A DNA stretch of 64,000 nt from Limnanthes douglasii subsp. nivea (GCA_036936605.1 JAUPFV010000002.1:253353305-253417304); one strand, 5' to 3'; counted from the first letter of the stretch, positions 53,386 to 64,000 are shown. A program made the numbers and translations. The notes: generated by a model not told the origin, from the sequence alone.

Positions 53386-54420
53386 ATGATAAAAACTCCA
53401 CCAATTGTTGACGTAGAAAAGGGGTCAATAAAGTTCCAATTCGAAGTACATTCCCTTCCGAAAAAGTAAACTCCTCTATCTATTTTCTCACTGTTAAAGA
53501 CCCTGGAGTTTCCCTTGGATCGTCAACCTTTCTTCCAAATCTGAGGGTACCCCTTCTAACTGCTATTAACGCATTAAATCTCCATTACTAGACCCTCGGA
53601 TCGAAAGTACAGTGGCATAGCATTCTCTCGCAACCTTCTGATCGCCTCGAACAACCCCAACTCTATCTTCAACTACATATTTAAAACATTGATGAACAGT
53701 AGGCACAATCTCATACATTCTTGAAAGCCATGATCTTCCAAAAATAGCATTATAACTTGTGAGACAGTTCACCACCAGAAAACGTACCTAGTCCTTTTTC
53801 TTAAATGGTCATTTTCCCAAACTCACCTTAACCTCGAATTCTCCAACAACGAGTTGTTACACCTGTGAATCCAATAATCGTTCGATATGTTTGAGAAATC
53901 CGAGGTGGATTTGTCATTCTATCATAGGTTGATTTAAAAAGGACATTAGCACAACTGCTAGTGTCAATCAGCACACGTCGAATTTTGACGCCAGCCCCCT
54001 CAACTCCATTAACCACAACATCTTCATGTGGTCATGCAATACCTCGCAGACCATCTTCATCACACGAAATGAAGGGAATATCTTTTTTTTCATACAAGTG
54101 CGTAGACATTCTCCCTTCAATTTGAGTTGTCAAGTTGACAACATGCCTCTTCCTCGAACAATCTGAATTACCAGTCATCGAATCGCCTTCGAAAATGGCT
54201 AACGATTCAAAAAACTTGCACAGCTCCCGCACACGTCCCTTTGCTATGGGCTCTTTGACCGTCATCATAAGAAATCTGTTCAGATCTTTTTTAACATCTT
54301 CAGAAGAAGCATCAAAAGGCTCGGCGTGTGAATCCAAAATCATCAAATTCTCAACTGGTGGTGCAGCCTTCGAAGTTGATGCACCATTGTTTTTTTATGC
54401 GCTCCCTTATGACATCACAT
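53386..54420 (-). pseudogene. Protease of the main Tat element and RT-entry linker
   Basis: Reads FISCDEDGLRGIA (54075-54035), HEDVVVNGVEGAGVKIRRVL then IDTSSCANVLFKSTYDRM (54020-53920; DTS active site), TYRTIIGFTGVTT, then SYNAIFGRSWLSRMYEIVPT then VHQCFKYV (53760-53680). The linker toward RT (53520-53390) keeps IGTLLTPFLRQQLVEFL and ends at DVFAF, where RT ('DVFAWSxxDMPGI') should begin but RNase H1 follows. Two or three frame breaks. Confidence 0.8.
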
Positions 54421-55990
54421 AAGTTAGGAGCTTCCTATTTTAAATAAAAAATTGAATCTCTTTTCAAAGAAATGCAGTCATTTGTATCATGCCTAATATC
54501 TTAATGATATATGCAAAACTTGTTATTCATTTCCTCTATTGGCCTGCTAATTGGGGCTGGCTTCCTAAAATTTATGAAGCTCTTGGTCTTATCCTAGATT
54601 ACTAAAATATTTTTTGTCATATCAACATAATATTCTGGTTTGACCCATGTATTTATTCTAGGCCTGTTGTAATTGTTAGATGGAGCGTGATTTGAATAAC
54701 CACCAGTGCGAGGAGGAAAATTGATGTTCTTTTGTCTAGACTACTAATTGCCATTTCCATTACAATTTGATGGCTGCCCCTAATTATTGGATGCATGTCC
54801 CGAATTCTTCGGAGTGCTAACTGTTCTGCCTCGGACTCTAGTTGACTCCTCCAATTTAATATGATCCTCAACTTGAGCCATAAAAGCTCCAAAAGTTAAG
54901 GCTCTTCTCTTTGTTGTCTCATTTGCCAGATCCCCTAGCAATAACCCTTGGCGAAAAGCTGTTATCGCCACATTTTCCTCACAATTGTCCAAACTAGCCT
55001 TGGTTAAAACAAATCTCTTAGTATATAATCTTTCAAATTTTCTCCAGGTGCCTGCTCGCACTAAATATTGGTATCACCATTTTCTCTTATATCTTTGCTT
55101 CCCATAAACCACCTTCAAAATACAGTATAAAAATCTCTGAAATTTGAAATTGACCCCTTTGGAATCTGATTGTACCACTTAAGAGATGTTCCCTAAAAAG
55201 TCTGTGAAAATGCACGACACACCAGTCGGTCGCCATCTTCAAAGTTCATTATATAGTTCTTGAATTGTTCGATGTAATCATCGGGATCCTACATCCCATC
55301 GAACTTCTCCACCTTCAGAATGTTAAAATGCTTCGGAAGCGTCATGGAACGAATTTCACTCGTCAACGGAGAATTTCTCCAGTCGACACCTTTAATGAAA
55401 TGATCATCCGTTCCCATTGTTACATATAGATTTCTATCAGTTTCAGCATACTGATTCGAAGTGTTGCCTTCGTACCATGTAGAAGGAGGAACATTATCCC
55501 GTTTAAATTCACTCTCCTTTTTATGTTTCCTCGACTACTCTCTGTCTGATACCCCTTTCGAAGAACCTCTGTATCTCTTAAAGCACACAGTTGAACTTTC
55601 TAACTCCTCGTCACTAGAGGTCATATATTTCTGCTTATCTTTTTTCTCTTTACGAGATGAATATCGCTCTTTAGCAGACACAAGCGCTTTTGTGTGCTCA
55701 GAGTTAGCCCGTCGGTCATCAAAAGATCGATATGACTGATCTTCCATCTCAGTCTTTTCTATATCCTGTCTAACCTCGGATCTAAGCTTTGTCGAGTGTA
55801 TCTATTGTTCCCTTCATTCATACTTCTCATTCAATGCATTAATATTTTCTAAGAGTTGGTTCATTCGCGCTTTAATATCAGATTGAGCTCAGATCAGACA
55901 CGATCCATAAGTTCTATATCCATCCCTTTGTAAATCATCTTTCACAGTTTCTATCGCTGACCGAAGCGTAGGATTGTTCTCAGGATTCAT
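54420..55990 (-). pseudogene. Gag of the main Tat element
   Basis: Begins at the ATG at 55990 (MNPENNPTLRSAIETVKDDL), 80 bp inside the primer site. A charged helical part has RSFDDRRANSEHTKALVSAK (55735-55670). The conserved Gag core (55380-54900) reads TLPKHFNILKVEKFDGM, DPDDYIEQFKNYIMNFEDGD, RLVCRAFSQTF, GTSLKWYNQIPKGSISNFRD and, in another frame, RFVLTKASLDNCEENVAITA then FRQGLLLGDLANET. An Asn/Gly-rich tail leads to the protease. It would build the particle. Single stops replace Trp or Gln at three or more places (for example before DPDDY). Confidence 0.82.
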
Positions 55991-56069
55991 TGTGTTAATT
56001 TTGAACAGAAAATGCAACTAGATTGTATCAATTTCGAACAGAATAAACCACTGATTTTTCTTATTTAAT

Positions 56070-56086
56070 CCCCAGTGAAGTCGCCA
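56070..56086 (-). other. Primer binding site, tRNA-Arg type
   Basis: Minus strand TGGCGACTTCACTGGGG, three bases inside the LTR end ATTAGCTCATCA. It is close to the TGGCGACTCxxCTGGGG sites of Ogre/Tat elements, attributed to tRNA-Arg. Confidence 0.8.
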
Positions 56087-56089
56087 ATT

Positions 56090-56448
56090 TGATGAGCTAA
56101 TATTTCGCCTTAGTAAATTGTTAAGGGATAAATCTAGAGAGATAAAAAGTTAGAGAGTTTTTAGAGAGAGAACTTCAAGTATAAATGAGGTCCAGAGAAA
56201 AAGTGTTGAACTTCTTTATTAAAGTAGCCTTGCCCTTTATATAGAGGAGCCAAGACTTAGTCTCAAACTGAAATCTATTACATAAGAGGACTAATTGTTT
56301 TTTAGTCCTTAACAGTTAGACATAATTACAAATACTCTCTAAAACTTACATCAATTAAAATTTAAGGACAAAACTTGCATTACTTATAATTAAATCCTTA
56401 AATTTACATTATTTACAACTTAGTCCTCAAAATCCTAATTCCATATCA
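56090..56448 (-). repeat. 5' LTR of the main Tat element
   Basis: 359 bp on the minus strand, TGATATGGAATTAGG to ATTAGCTCATCA. Contains CTCTATATAAAGGGCAAGG as TATA region near 56240. Same family as 46822-47177 and the solo LTR at 34.2 kb. Confidence 0.9.
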
Positions 56449-56459
56449 TAAATAAGCTG

Positions 56460-58700
56460 AGGCGGGAGAGGGATATTCTCATTCTTTGAAGTTTTTTCCT
56501 TGCGGTTGCCTTCTTTGAAGAACAAATTCCCCTCCGGATTCCGAGTCCACCACTATAACCTTCTTTATGGGAGGCAAGCTCGGACAGGCTGTGTTGTCAC
56601 TCTCTCTTCCACTTTCAACCACCTTCTTTTGTTTTTCCTCAACAGTAAGTCTTCTTGGCCTCACAGCCTTAGCCCTACCATGCGACCTCACCTCAACGTA
56701 TTTGTCATCTTTTATCAACTATTTTTCCTGAATTGGGGCTGGAGGGTCGAGCTCAAGGCCTGTTGGGTCCTCTTGTTGAAATTTTGGCGGCCTTTCTTCA
56801 TCTTGGGGACATCCCTGAATTTCATCTTGGGGACCATCCTAAATTTTACCTTGGGGACTGCCCTGAGTTTCATTTTGCTGACCCCCATGATTTCCATCTC
56901 CTTGCTCTTCGGGAACGTCACCCTCCAACTCAATATCCTAATCGGTCTCCGCTTCACCCTCTTTGGGTTTTTCTACATCTTGATGGCTCGGAGCCCTAGC
57001 CCGGTTGGAAGGTAAATGACGTTATCTAAGCACTATGAGATTTTGAGAATGACATCATTTGGAGGAGGCACCATAAGATCGGATATGGAGCGTTTCTCAC
57101 CTAGGTCGTACCTCTAGAGGTTGCTTTTTACGAAGTTCAACGGTATAAAGCTTTGATGGAACTTATAGTCCCAATGATCACCTGCTCAGTAACTCAATTT
57201 CTTGAAGATATCTTTGGCAACCTTGGCATGACGCTTAAATGGTTTAACAATCCCTTTCATAGCTGTTGAAAGAAAGTATTAGGATTATCCGACTATGACC
57301 AGTAGAATATAAGTACATACGAGGATACTTACCCTGTCGGAACCATTTTAGAGTCAACCGATTGGGAAAGTCTTTGGAATCTTTGAAGCCAGTCTCCCAT
57401 AATCCGGATATGAAGACAAATTTTTGTTTCCGTTTCTTGTCCGCCTCTAAGAAATCTTAGCCACACCAGAGATGGAGATGAACTGTTCCATGGAAAAGGA
57501 AATCTCGGTGAGTCTGGAGGCCATGATGCAGGCTATGAGCGTGTACCACATGTTGGCCCCAACTTGAGAAAGACATAGCCCGATTAGATGAAAGTACTCG
57601 ACCAGAGCGGGATTAAAAGGCAGACGAAGACCCCAGTTCATGAGCTCGGTATAAAGGATCAACTAATCGTTTCGAGTAGACAATGGAGTCTCTCCAACGG
57701 TGGGAAATCGAATCGTGATGTTCTTGGGAATTCCCCATCGGTCTCTCAACTTTACTTCCTTAGTTGGATGGAAGTATTTGTAATTCAATCTGTACAGCGC
57801 AAGAAGGTGTTTGGAATCCATGTTGCGAAGATTTTCACCTAAATATCCTCTATGTTCGAGGGAAAGTCTATTGTGCGTTTCCTCTTCTTTTTATATTTCA
57901 GCACTAACGAAGCTTTCCCGCTCTGAGGGGGCAGACCAGTGGCAGTTTCCAGGGGAGGAAAAGAAGCATATTGGCTCAGCTCGGATGGCCCAAGAGGAGG
58001 AATGACAGTAGGAACTGCTTGTAAAGGCTGCACTTCGACCAACACCATATCAGGTCGCTCTTGGTCGTTGTCGGGATCATGAACCAGATTTCTTTCTTGC
58101 AGTTCAGGGATGGATGTTAAAGCTGGCTCTGACCGAACACCTCTCGTCGAAGGCCTCTTGACACTGACTTCTGAATTCGTTTGTGGTTACCCTTGTGGAG
58201 TCACTTGACGAGTTGTAGTTGAAGAAGATATTTTCGTTCGAACGGACTTTACTGCTGGGTCAGGGGACCTTTTTATTTTAATATGTTCCTTTGTATTCTT
58301 GCTAGTTGGTTTTTCTCTTTCATCACTTATGATTATGAAGGGAGAAGCTCTAGAAGGAAATTCAAAAGGAGGTTCAGACGTTGAAGGATCAACCTTGTTA
58401 TCAGTAGAACAAGCTTGACCGGGGGACGAAGTAACAAGATTAAAAGAGCGTTCTCGGATAGGGGACCAGTTGTCACGAAAGTTCAAATCCTAAAATTCTG
58501 CAGGTGTGGGATACCCTCTTCCACCGGGGGGGTCTAAGAGCAGCGATCTAGTTGGAAATATTAAACTACCTCAAAAGCCTATACTATACGAGGTTGCTGA
58601 ACTCTTCATGCATCAAAATGCAAAGCCGGAAGTTGGTTTCCAGACTTTCTCTCTCTACGACAAATACTTTCGATTCAAATATAGGTAGAAATAAAAAATC
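56460..58700 (-). pseudogene. Antisense gene of the third Tat element
   Basis: Minus-strand gene. N-terminal low-complexity region (58486-57850): NLVTSSPGQACSTDNKVDPS, ASPFIIISDEREKPTSKNTK, PPLGPSELSQYASFPPLETA, then a basic KYKKKRKRTIDFPSN. The PF04195-like domain (57662-57447) reads LYTELMNWGLRLPFNPALVE then YFHLIGLCLSQVGANMWYTL and IACIMASRLTEISFSMEQFI, which matches the copies at 2.2 and 48.9 kb. The rest (56957-56479) has a repeated VPKMKFR/VPKVKFR motif and a basic-acidic tail (RRLTVEEKQKKVVESGRESD). Frames break several times. A TATAAATA box is at 58737-58730. Confidence 0.7.
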
Positions 58701-58729
58701 TAAAACCTATATCCAAAAAAGGAAATAAA

Positions 58730-58737
58730 TATTTATA
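58730..58737 (-). promoter_or_regulatory. TATA box of the third antisense gene
   Basis: Minus strand TATAAATA in TTTTACTATAAATATTTATT, upstream of the leader at about 58690. Confidence 0.45.
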
Positions 58738-58739
58738 GT

Positions 58740-59194
58740 AAAAGAAATCAGAAGGTGAAAGGTTAAAGGTTATAGGATCTTTAACACGCTTCCCTGTCAT
58801 GAACCGCTTTGAAAGACGCGCTGATAAGTTGGGGTAAGAGCGCAACACGTGGCCATAAGTGACCTTTCCGTCTAAAACATCTCTGACTCAATAACGGTGA
58901 GGTAGGAGCACGCGAGTCCAGATGAATTGATTGTTTAGGTGAGGTTATCATGACCAAAGGTAAGGTGAACCTTTCCAAGTAGTGTTGATCCAGATAATCC
59001 GAATAGCGGCACCTAAACAATTTATAGGGGAGGCCTAATTGGCCAAGGGCTCTGATCCAAGGTGTAATCACTGACAAGCAAAGGGCTCCAACCCAAGGAC
59101 ATAACCGCTGACTAGTAAAGGCATCTGATCCGAGTCAGTTTGAAAAATAACTGCAGTCCACACTCAGACATCTTCGTGAGGACTGGAGGGCTAG
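58740..59194 (+). other. 3' spacer and polypurine tract of the third Tat element
   Basis: No convincing gene. It contains a loosely repeated phrase around CAAGGGCTCTGATCCAAGGT / CAAAGGGCTCCAACCCAAGG / AAAGGCATCTGATCCGAG (about 59042-59137). It ends in the purine-rich GTGAGGACTGGAGGGCTAG (59176-59194) directly before the LTR, the expected polypurine tract. Confidence 0.6.
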
Positions 59195-59582
59195 TGATAA
59201 GGGGAGAAAAATCTAGATACTAGGTATATTATACCAAGAAAAAGGCCTAGGTTTGTATTTTTAGTGGTTAATGATCAAAGTAAAGCAAACATAAGAAGTA
59301 GCGGGGTTAAATGATATGCCCCAAGAACTTATCCGTAAATAGTAAAAGAGTGGAGTGAGAAATCCACTTTAATGGTGGTAATTATGTAATTTTATTACCT
59401 ACGTCATGTACTATATAAAGGACATTTCCTTTTTGGGAAAATGACCAATGATTAATCAATTATTGCTACATTTATTCCTTTTCTCTTTCTCTCTTTACAA
59501 AAAAATTATTTAGTTATTTAGTGTCACTTCATACGAACATTTCTGCTTTCCAAACTTCCCTAAGGATTTTCTGAGTTCATCA
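59195..59582 (+). repeat. 3' LTR of the third Tat element
   Basis: Starts TGATAAGGGGAGAAAAATC and ends TTTTCTGAGTTCATCA, 388 bp, with an ACTATATAAAGGAC box near 59412. The LTR family is distinct from the other two Tat LTR families here. Confidence 0.75.
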
Positions 59583-60524
59583 ATCAGCATTCAGCTTCAG
59601 CTCTAAGTTACATCCTACAAAACCAAAGTAGATATTTCACACCAAGTTATAGATTCTAAAAAAAGTTACAATCTTTGACACTAAGTAAAGCCTTCGGCAA
59701 TGATATTAACCCCACATTTGTTAGCCTATTAGTAAATATTCTCCACATATGCTCACAATGACACCTAAGGTTACACAATAAATAAAAGATTCAAGACTAC
59801 TATCGACAAAGTTGATCATTATAGGTAAAAATGAAATTGGTAGAAAACATAAAGCATCAGAAAAGTAAGCAATTGATTAGAATAAGGAGGAATCAGAAAA
59901 ACGTTAGTCAAAGGCGTCGCAAGAGAATAAAAGAACATAACAAGATGAAAATATCAGCAAAACATATGTTAATGGGTGGCCGATGGTAAAGGTTATTCAA
60001 CTAAAAATATGAAAAATTTAAAGTAATAAACATATTTGAAAAATATGTACTATATTATTAAAATTCCAATGACATTTAACAGGTGAAAGAATAATCTTTT
60101 GTAATAGATCACTGACAAATATAATAAGATACACATGTCATTATGCCTATAATTTAGGATAAAGTAATTATGAATAGAATATCAGATCATTGTAAAAAAA
60201 TTGATTCTTTGATTAATAAATTGATTATTAATCGTTTTTAGTCTTATCTGTTGTCAATATTTGAAAGAATAAAACTCATTCATCAACTCTGGCTCAAATC
60301 CCCTTCCACCTTTGAAAACTATTACATCGTTATGAAGGCCAAAATTCCAGGGGCTTATGTTAACTATGATAAATGTCCCAATAGCTTATTCAATCAACCT
60401 TTTGTTTTGTCTAGCGGTTAGAATCATAACCCTACTCCAAGTAAGATACAACTCATCATCTCACCTATTTCATACTTTGGGTCCCTTCAAGATTATGTGC
60501 CTCGGTATACCAAATTTAAAAAAA

Positions 60525-61028
60525 TAAGATACAACTCATCATCTCAACTATTTCATACTATTTCATCATCTCTTCAAGTGGTTGGTTCAGTTATACCACA
60601 CAATTTTCATTCCTAAACCTCTTTAGAGACTACCTGGATTGGATCATAGTAGCTTTATTCCCCACACTAGTTATGCCTTCTACTACAAACCCATCCAAGA
60701 CTAAAAAACCATCGGTCCGATTAACCTCTATAAGAACATGCGAGTCTTCCATAACCGGAATTTTACCATCTCCAAGTAAGATACAACTCATTATCTCAAC
60801 TATTTCATACTATTTCATCATCTCTTCAAGCGGTCGGTTCAGTTATACCACACAATTTCATTCCTAAACCTCTTTAGAGACTACCTGGATTGGATCCTAG
60901 CAGCTTTATTCCTCACACTAGTTATGCCTTCTACTACAAACCCATCCAAGACTAAAACACCATCGGTTCGATTAGCCTCTATAAGAACATGCGAGTCTTG
61001 CATAACCGGAATTTTACCATCTCTTCCC
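60525..61028 (-). repeat. 252-bp tandem duplication within copia copy 2
   Basis: Units 60525-60776 and 60777-61028 start TAAGATACAACTCATC and end GGAATTTTACCATCTC; a partial earlier match begins at 60441. Copy 1 at 23.5-23.9 kb has the sequence once, so the duplication came after the two copies separated. Confidence 0.9.
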
Positions 61029-61212
61029 TTAAACTAAAACTTTCCTAATCAAACATAACTATAAATATAATATTACACTTATGTTGAGGAACATACCTCA
61101 TATTTATTAAAGCTTTTTCGAGAAGATAGCTTGAACCTAATAATCATAATTTCGTTTACAGTACAACATACATCATTTTGTAGCACGATCCCAAAATCTC
61201 CAAGTTTGTCCT

Positions 61213-61216
<4 letters not shown>

Positions 61217-61264
<48 letters not shown>
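61217..61264 (+). repeat. (AT)n microsatellite
   Basis: About 24 AT units at the same homologous site as the eight-unit run at 24178-24193. Confidence 0.95.
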
Positions 61265-61266
<2 letters not shown>

Positions 61267-62150
61267 TTCATCTCGAGAAATTTCCTACAAATATAGCCCT
61301 CTTTCTAGCAGCACCAACAATTTATCTTAGAACCATCATATTTCTTGATTAGATTTCTCCATCCATGGTTTCCACTCACACTCAATCCGACAACTTCAGA
61401 GTCACCCTTCATTCATTGATGAAATATTTAGTTCAAGGAAATTATCAATTCGTCCATCGTGACAAAATATTTTCCATACATCATGGTGTAAACAAAATGC
61501 TCATACACTTTTGGTAAAACCCCATAATGATATTTCTTGATCTTCATCTTTTACCTTGACACTAATTTCATTGAAATCTAGAATAATCATAATGGTTGTT
61601 GAAAAATATTAATAATATACAATATTAATATAACATATGAGACAATTATTTATAAAAACTCCAAATTTCACATATCACACTCGATACTTTTCCAAGCTAA
61701 TTCTCTATTTTTTGAGAAAAACCCTACTAAGTCTTTTCTATATTATTATCTCTTGTACTCTCAACTAAATTATCACTAACTTGTTTGAACTCCAACGAAT
61801 ATAATTTATAATACTTGGTTTCAATCTTGCTGTAAAACAGAATGCAACAAAATCCTCAACAGAAGTAACCATTTATGTTGTAAAAACTAGTAATTGATTT
61901 TATTTTTAACCAAAGTTACATATAACAACCATAATTGATAAATTATAAGAATAGTCACATTTAACAGCTCAAGTCCAAGCTATCAACCTCATGCAGACTT
62001 AACCTTATCTGTTGTTATTCTGTCTGAAGCAACATTTGTCTCATCCAAAAGTGCTAAAGCCTATAACCTCATCTGGATTTTACCAACCTCTTCCTAATCG
62101 AAGCCGCCAATGTCTTTGTCAAAGGCTTCTTGACAAATAGAATTGCTTTG

Positions 62151-62518
62151 TTCAAATAGATATTATTAAAAAAATTGAAATGATCAAATATAAAAAAATA
62201 ATATATAATATATGAGATGCAATGCGATAGTTCTATCAGAAATGTAGAACAAAACATGTCAAATTTAAAAAACAATAAAAAATTAATAGGAAATAAAAAT
62301 GAGCAAAAAAAAAGTTAATCTAAAACAAAAATATAAACAAACTAGCGGTGATCGCCGGTTCTTTGATTTTGCCTCATATATGTTGTTTCTTAAATTAAGG
62401 ATATGTATAACTCTTAATGGTTCATTTTAAGTCACAAGAGACGGAAAGTTATTCATAAATATTTACTTTTAAAACTTTTCTACTCTTTTAATTCTATATC
62501 TTGTATGTATAGGATATA
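62151..62518. other. No recognisable gene
   Basis: AT-rich sequence right of the end of homology with copy 1. Confidence 0.5.
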
Positions 62519-62722
62519 TATTTTTTTTAAAGAGAAAACACGCAGCCGTTACTCAAAGTGCAATAAGTGCACACAGAGTAAACTTTCAGTCTGGCTCAAT
62601 AGCCTGCAAACCAACATCAGAAGGTAAACCACACAAAATGACAGGCTCAGCCGAAAAAACCAACATCGAACTCATTACCTTTAATCACAAACATACCTTA
62701 CTCAACCAACTCGTCATTTCGT
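62519..62722 (-). mobile_element. SINE, minus strand
   Basis: Reverse complement of the 14.9-kb SINE: poly-A side TTTTTTTT at 62521, then CGCAGCCGTTACTCAAAGTG, AAACCAACATCAGAAGGTAA, CAGGCTCAGCCGA and, at the head, TACTCAACCAACTCGTC (A-box side, about 62699-62715). Near full length but more diverged. No clear target duplication. Confidence 0.75.
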
Positions 62723-62925
62723 TTATCAATAAGTAGGAGATTTATGATGTCACAATTTTCTTATAATAATTCTAAACAATATTACGAGGAACTAGATGTA
62801 TTTGGAGTGCTTGTCACAAACTCTTCGAATAATTAATTTAATGTCTAATATCTTGTGACCAAATTGATAATGTGGCCCATGTTATTTTATTTTTCAATTC
62901 TTATACATTCATGTTTAAAAAGTAA

Positions 62926-62955
62926 CATATATCATATATCATATATCATATATCG
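62926..62955 (+). repeat. ATATATCAT-type short tandem repeat
   Basis: About three to four copies of a 9-10 bp CATATATCAT unit. Confidence 0.8.
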
Positions 62956-63133
62956 ACAACTAATTATAGATATCATTATACCGTACGTATATATCAAAAA
63001 ATATATCTTAAAAATGTAAATAGAGTGGAAGGATTAAAATCTTCAAACCTTAAGTCCTTTTTAAATTTTTTTTTTCAATTTACAGAGGTAAATTATTTTT
63101 ATTAATTTTAGAATCAAAACCATTACTCTATAG

Positions 63134-63191
63134 CAATTTAGGGTTTAGGAGAGTATGGATAACAATTTAGGGTTTAGGAGAGTATTGATGG
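63134..63191 (+). repeat. 29-bp tandem duplication with telomere-like core
   Basis: CAATTTAGGGTTTAGGAGAG occurs at 63134 and 63163. Confidence 0.85.
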
Positions 63192-63301
63192 CCATTTTGG
63201 TTTTAGAAACTTAATTAGCGGTAATCGTTGGATTTTTTTGTTAATAGTAATATATATTTTTAATTTTTTAAAAATATCATATATTTCAACCCTAACTTCA
63301 A

Positions 63302-63353
63302 ACAATATTAAGAGATATTATTTGTTTACAATATTAAGAGATATTATTTGTTT
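63302..63353 (+). repeat. 26-bp exact tandem duplication
   Basis: ACAATATTAAGAGATATTAT followed by TTGTTT occurs at 63302 and 63328 without change. Confidence 0.95.
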
Positions 63354-63599
63354 TTTAAGATGGATAAAACTTGATTAATGAAAGTTATTTTTGGATTTTT
63401 TATGATACTTTTTTTTGTTATTTAATTACATGTATCTGGTAAATAAGTTTGATTGTGTCAAAATACAAAATAAAACGTGTTTTTTTGATAAAAATAAGTG
63501 GTAATTGAGTGTGTAGCAACTAATTTTTTGTAGTTGCTAAAATATGTACATTTTTGTTTTGAAAAATATGTTTTTATCAAAAAAATAATATATTTATTG

Positions 63600-64000
63600 T
63601 ATCTGGTTGCAAATAATGAGTAATCGGATTCCGAAATTAAGAAGAAAAGAAGAAAAGAGTTGTGTAAAAAGGATTGTGGATTTGAAAAATTAAATGTGTT
63701 AGAGTTATTTTAAATGTCATGTCTTTCAAACCAGAGTTTCAAGAAATTCGCATATCATTGGTTTTGTTTTTTAAGATGAACAAACCTGGATCTATGAAAT
63801 ATATTTTTTCAATTTTGCTTAATGCATTTTGGTTGCAAACGTAGGATTAATCAGGTTGCAAAATTAAGAAGAGAAGAGTTGCGTAAATAAGATTTTGGTT
63901 ATGAAAAAAAAATTGTTAGAGTTTTTTTAATATCATATCTTTCAAACTATAGCCTCAAATACAAATGCGAAAATACCATTAGTTTGTTTTTAAAAGACGA
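63600..64000 (+). repeat. Imperfect tandem repeat running off the window
   Basis: Blocks TGGTTGCAAA, AAATTAAGAAGA, GTTAGAGTT.TTTTAA, ATGTCTTTCAAAC and CATTGGTTTTGTTTTTTAAG recur in order about 225 bp apart (63603 and 63829). A partial earlier copy of the last block is at 63348. The second unit is cut by the window end. Confidence 0.65.

Larger units (their letters stand above)
46822..56448 (-). mobile_element. Tat-type gypsy element with both LTRs and an antisense gene
   Basis: Minus orientation: 5' LTR 56448-56090, primer site 56086-56070, gag 55990-54420, protease 54420-53400, RNase H 53385-52690, integrase 52430-51200, spacer, an antisense gene on the plus strand 47915-50863, spacer with a 175-bp duplication, polypurine tract ACTATGGGGGCTTC (47191-47178) and 3' LTR 47177-46822. 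Total is about 9.6 kb. The LTRs are alike, but with enough differences to say it is not very recent. The RT core is deleted, so the element could not move alone. A possible 5-bp duplication TAAAT lies at 46817-46821 and 56449-56453. Confidence 0.88.
56449..59582 (+). mobile_element. 3' half of a third Tat element, plus orientation
   Basis: Contains only an antisense gene (minus strand), a 3' spacer, a polypurine tract and a 3' LTR. Everything 5' of it is missing; the main Tat element lies against its left side. Its LTR belongs to a different family from the main element's. Confidence 0.7.
59583..62150 (-). mobile_element. Rearranged copia segment, copy 2
   Basis: Homologous over its whole length to 22640-25110, same strand and order: LTR-like block (59583-60310), protease-side and Gag remnants (60310-61560), leader or LTR-like stretch (61600-62150). 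Differences include a 252-bp tandem duplication, a deletion near 60650 and a longer (AT)n. The left edge abuts the Tat LTR at 59582. Confidence 0.65.
62723..64000. other. AT-rich region with small tandem repeats
   Basis: No gene recognised. Holds four small repeat structures, listed separately where clear. Confidence 0.5.

Noticed and set aside
56500..57015. A 171-codon plus-strand frame at the left of the third Tat element
   Set aside because: It lies opposite the antisense gene on the minus strand, whose PF04195-like domain and charged tail are recognisable; the plus frame resembles nothing.
58781..59077. A 98-codon minus-strand protein
   Set aside because: It lies in the spacer between antisense-gene promoter and 3' LTR, has no match I recognise and overlaps loosely repeated sequence.
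63134..63191. Interstitial telomere repeat
   Set aside because: Only TTTAGGGTTTAG twice, inside a 29-bp duplication; too short to call a telomeric tract.

Overview
This window looks like repeat-dense, AT-rich nuclear DNA from a flowering plant, probably a eudicot. The signs are Ty1/copia and Ty3/gypsy polyproteins of plant type, initiator-Met-tRNA primer sites, Tat-type gypsy elements with a second (archaeal-type) RNase H, plant SINEs, TRIM LTRs and a plant mobile domain gene. I cannot name the species. I see no intact host gene, rRNA, true tRNA gene or CRISPR. Nearly every coding trace is a decayed transposable element, so most entries are pseudogenes.

Layout. 0.2-8.3 kb: a minus-strand Tat-type gypsy element (3' LTR, antisense gene on the plus strand, two minisatellites, then integrase, RNase H, RT and protease). 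8.5-12.6 kb: a plant mobile domain (PMD) unit with two GC-rich arrays of inverted-motif pairs; one array has a 62-63 bp period. 13.4-14.7 kb: a small LTR element whose interior holds a 237-nt stretch with no G on the plus strand. 14.9 kb: a full-length SINE with a 16-bp target duplication. 17-20.4 kb: an old plus-strand gypsy element between diverged LTRs. 22.6-26 kb and 59.6-62.2 kb: two copies of a rearranged minus-strand copia segment. 26.8-29.7 kb: a copia element whose integrase region forms a 590-bp-arm, nearly perfect inverted repeat. 29.9-34.5 kb: gypsy remnants and a solo LTR. 35-39 kb: MITE-like ends, tandem duplications, a TRIM-type solo LTR and a truncated SINE. 40.3-41.8 kb: a complete TRIM with a MULE-like transposon nested in its 5' LTR; both target duplications are visible. 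43.7-44.2 kb: a housekeeping-type promoter and a possible first exon. 44.2-46.8 kb: a 3'-truncated copia element. 46.8-56.4 kb: a minus-strand Tat element with both LTRs, a tRNA-Arg-like PBS, gag, protease, RNase H and integrase, an RT deletion, and a nearly intact antisense gene. 56.4-59.6 kb: the 3' half of another Tat element in the plus orientation. 62.5 kb to the end: a SINE and short tandem repeats.

How the parts relate. Four Tat-type remnants carry the same extra gene, antisense to gag-pol and between pol and the 3' LTR. It encodes a domain like the plant 'putative gypsy type transposon' family, then coiled coil and an acidic tail, and in three copies has its own TATA-like box. Insertion order can be read in places: MULE into TRIM, solo LTR into an antisense-gene remnant, and the PMD unit abutting truncated gag. 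All residues and repeat units were read by eye; percentages and boundaries are approximate where stated.
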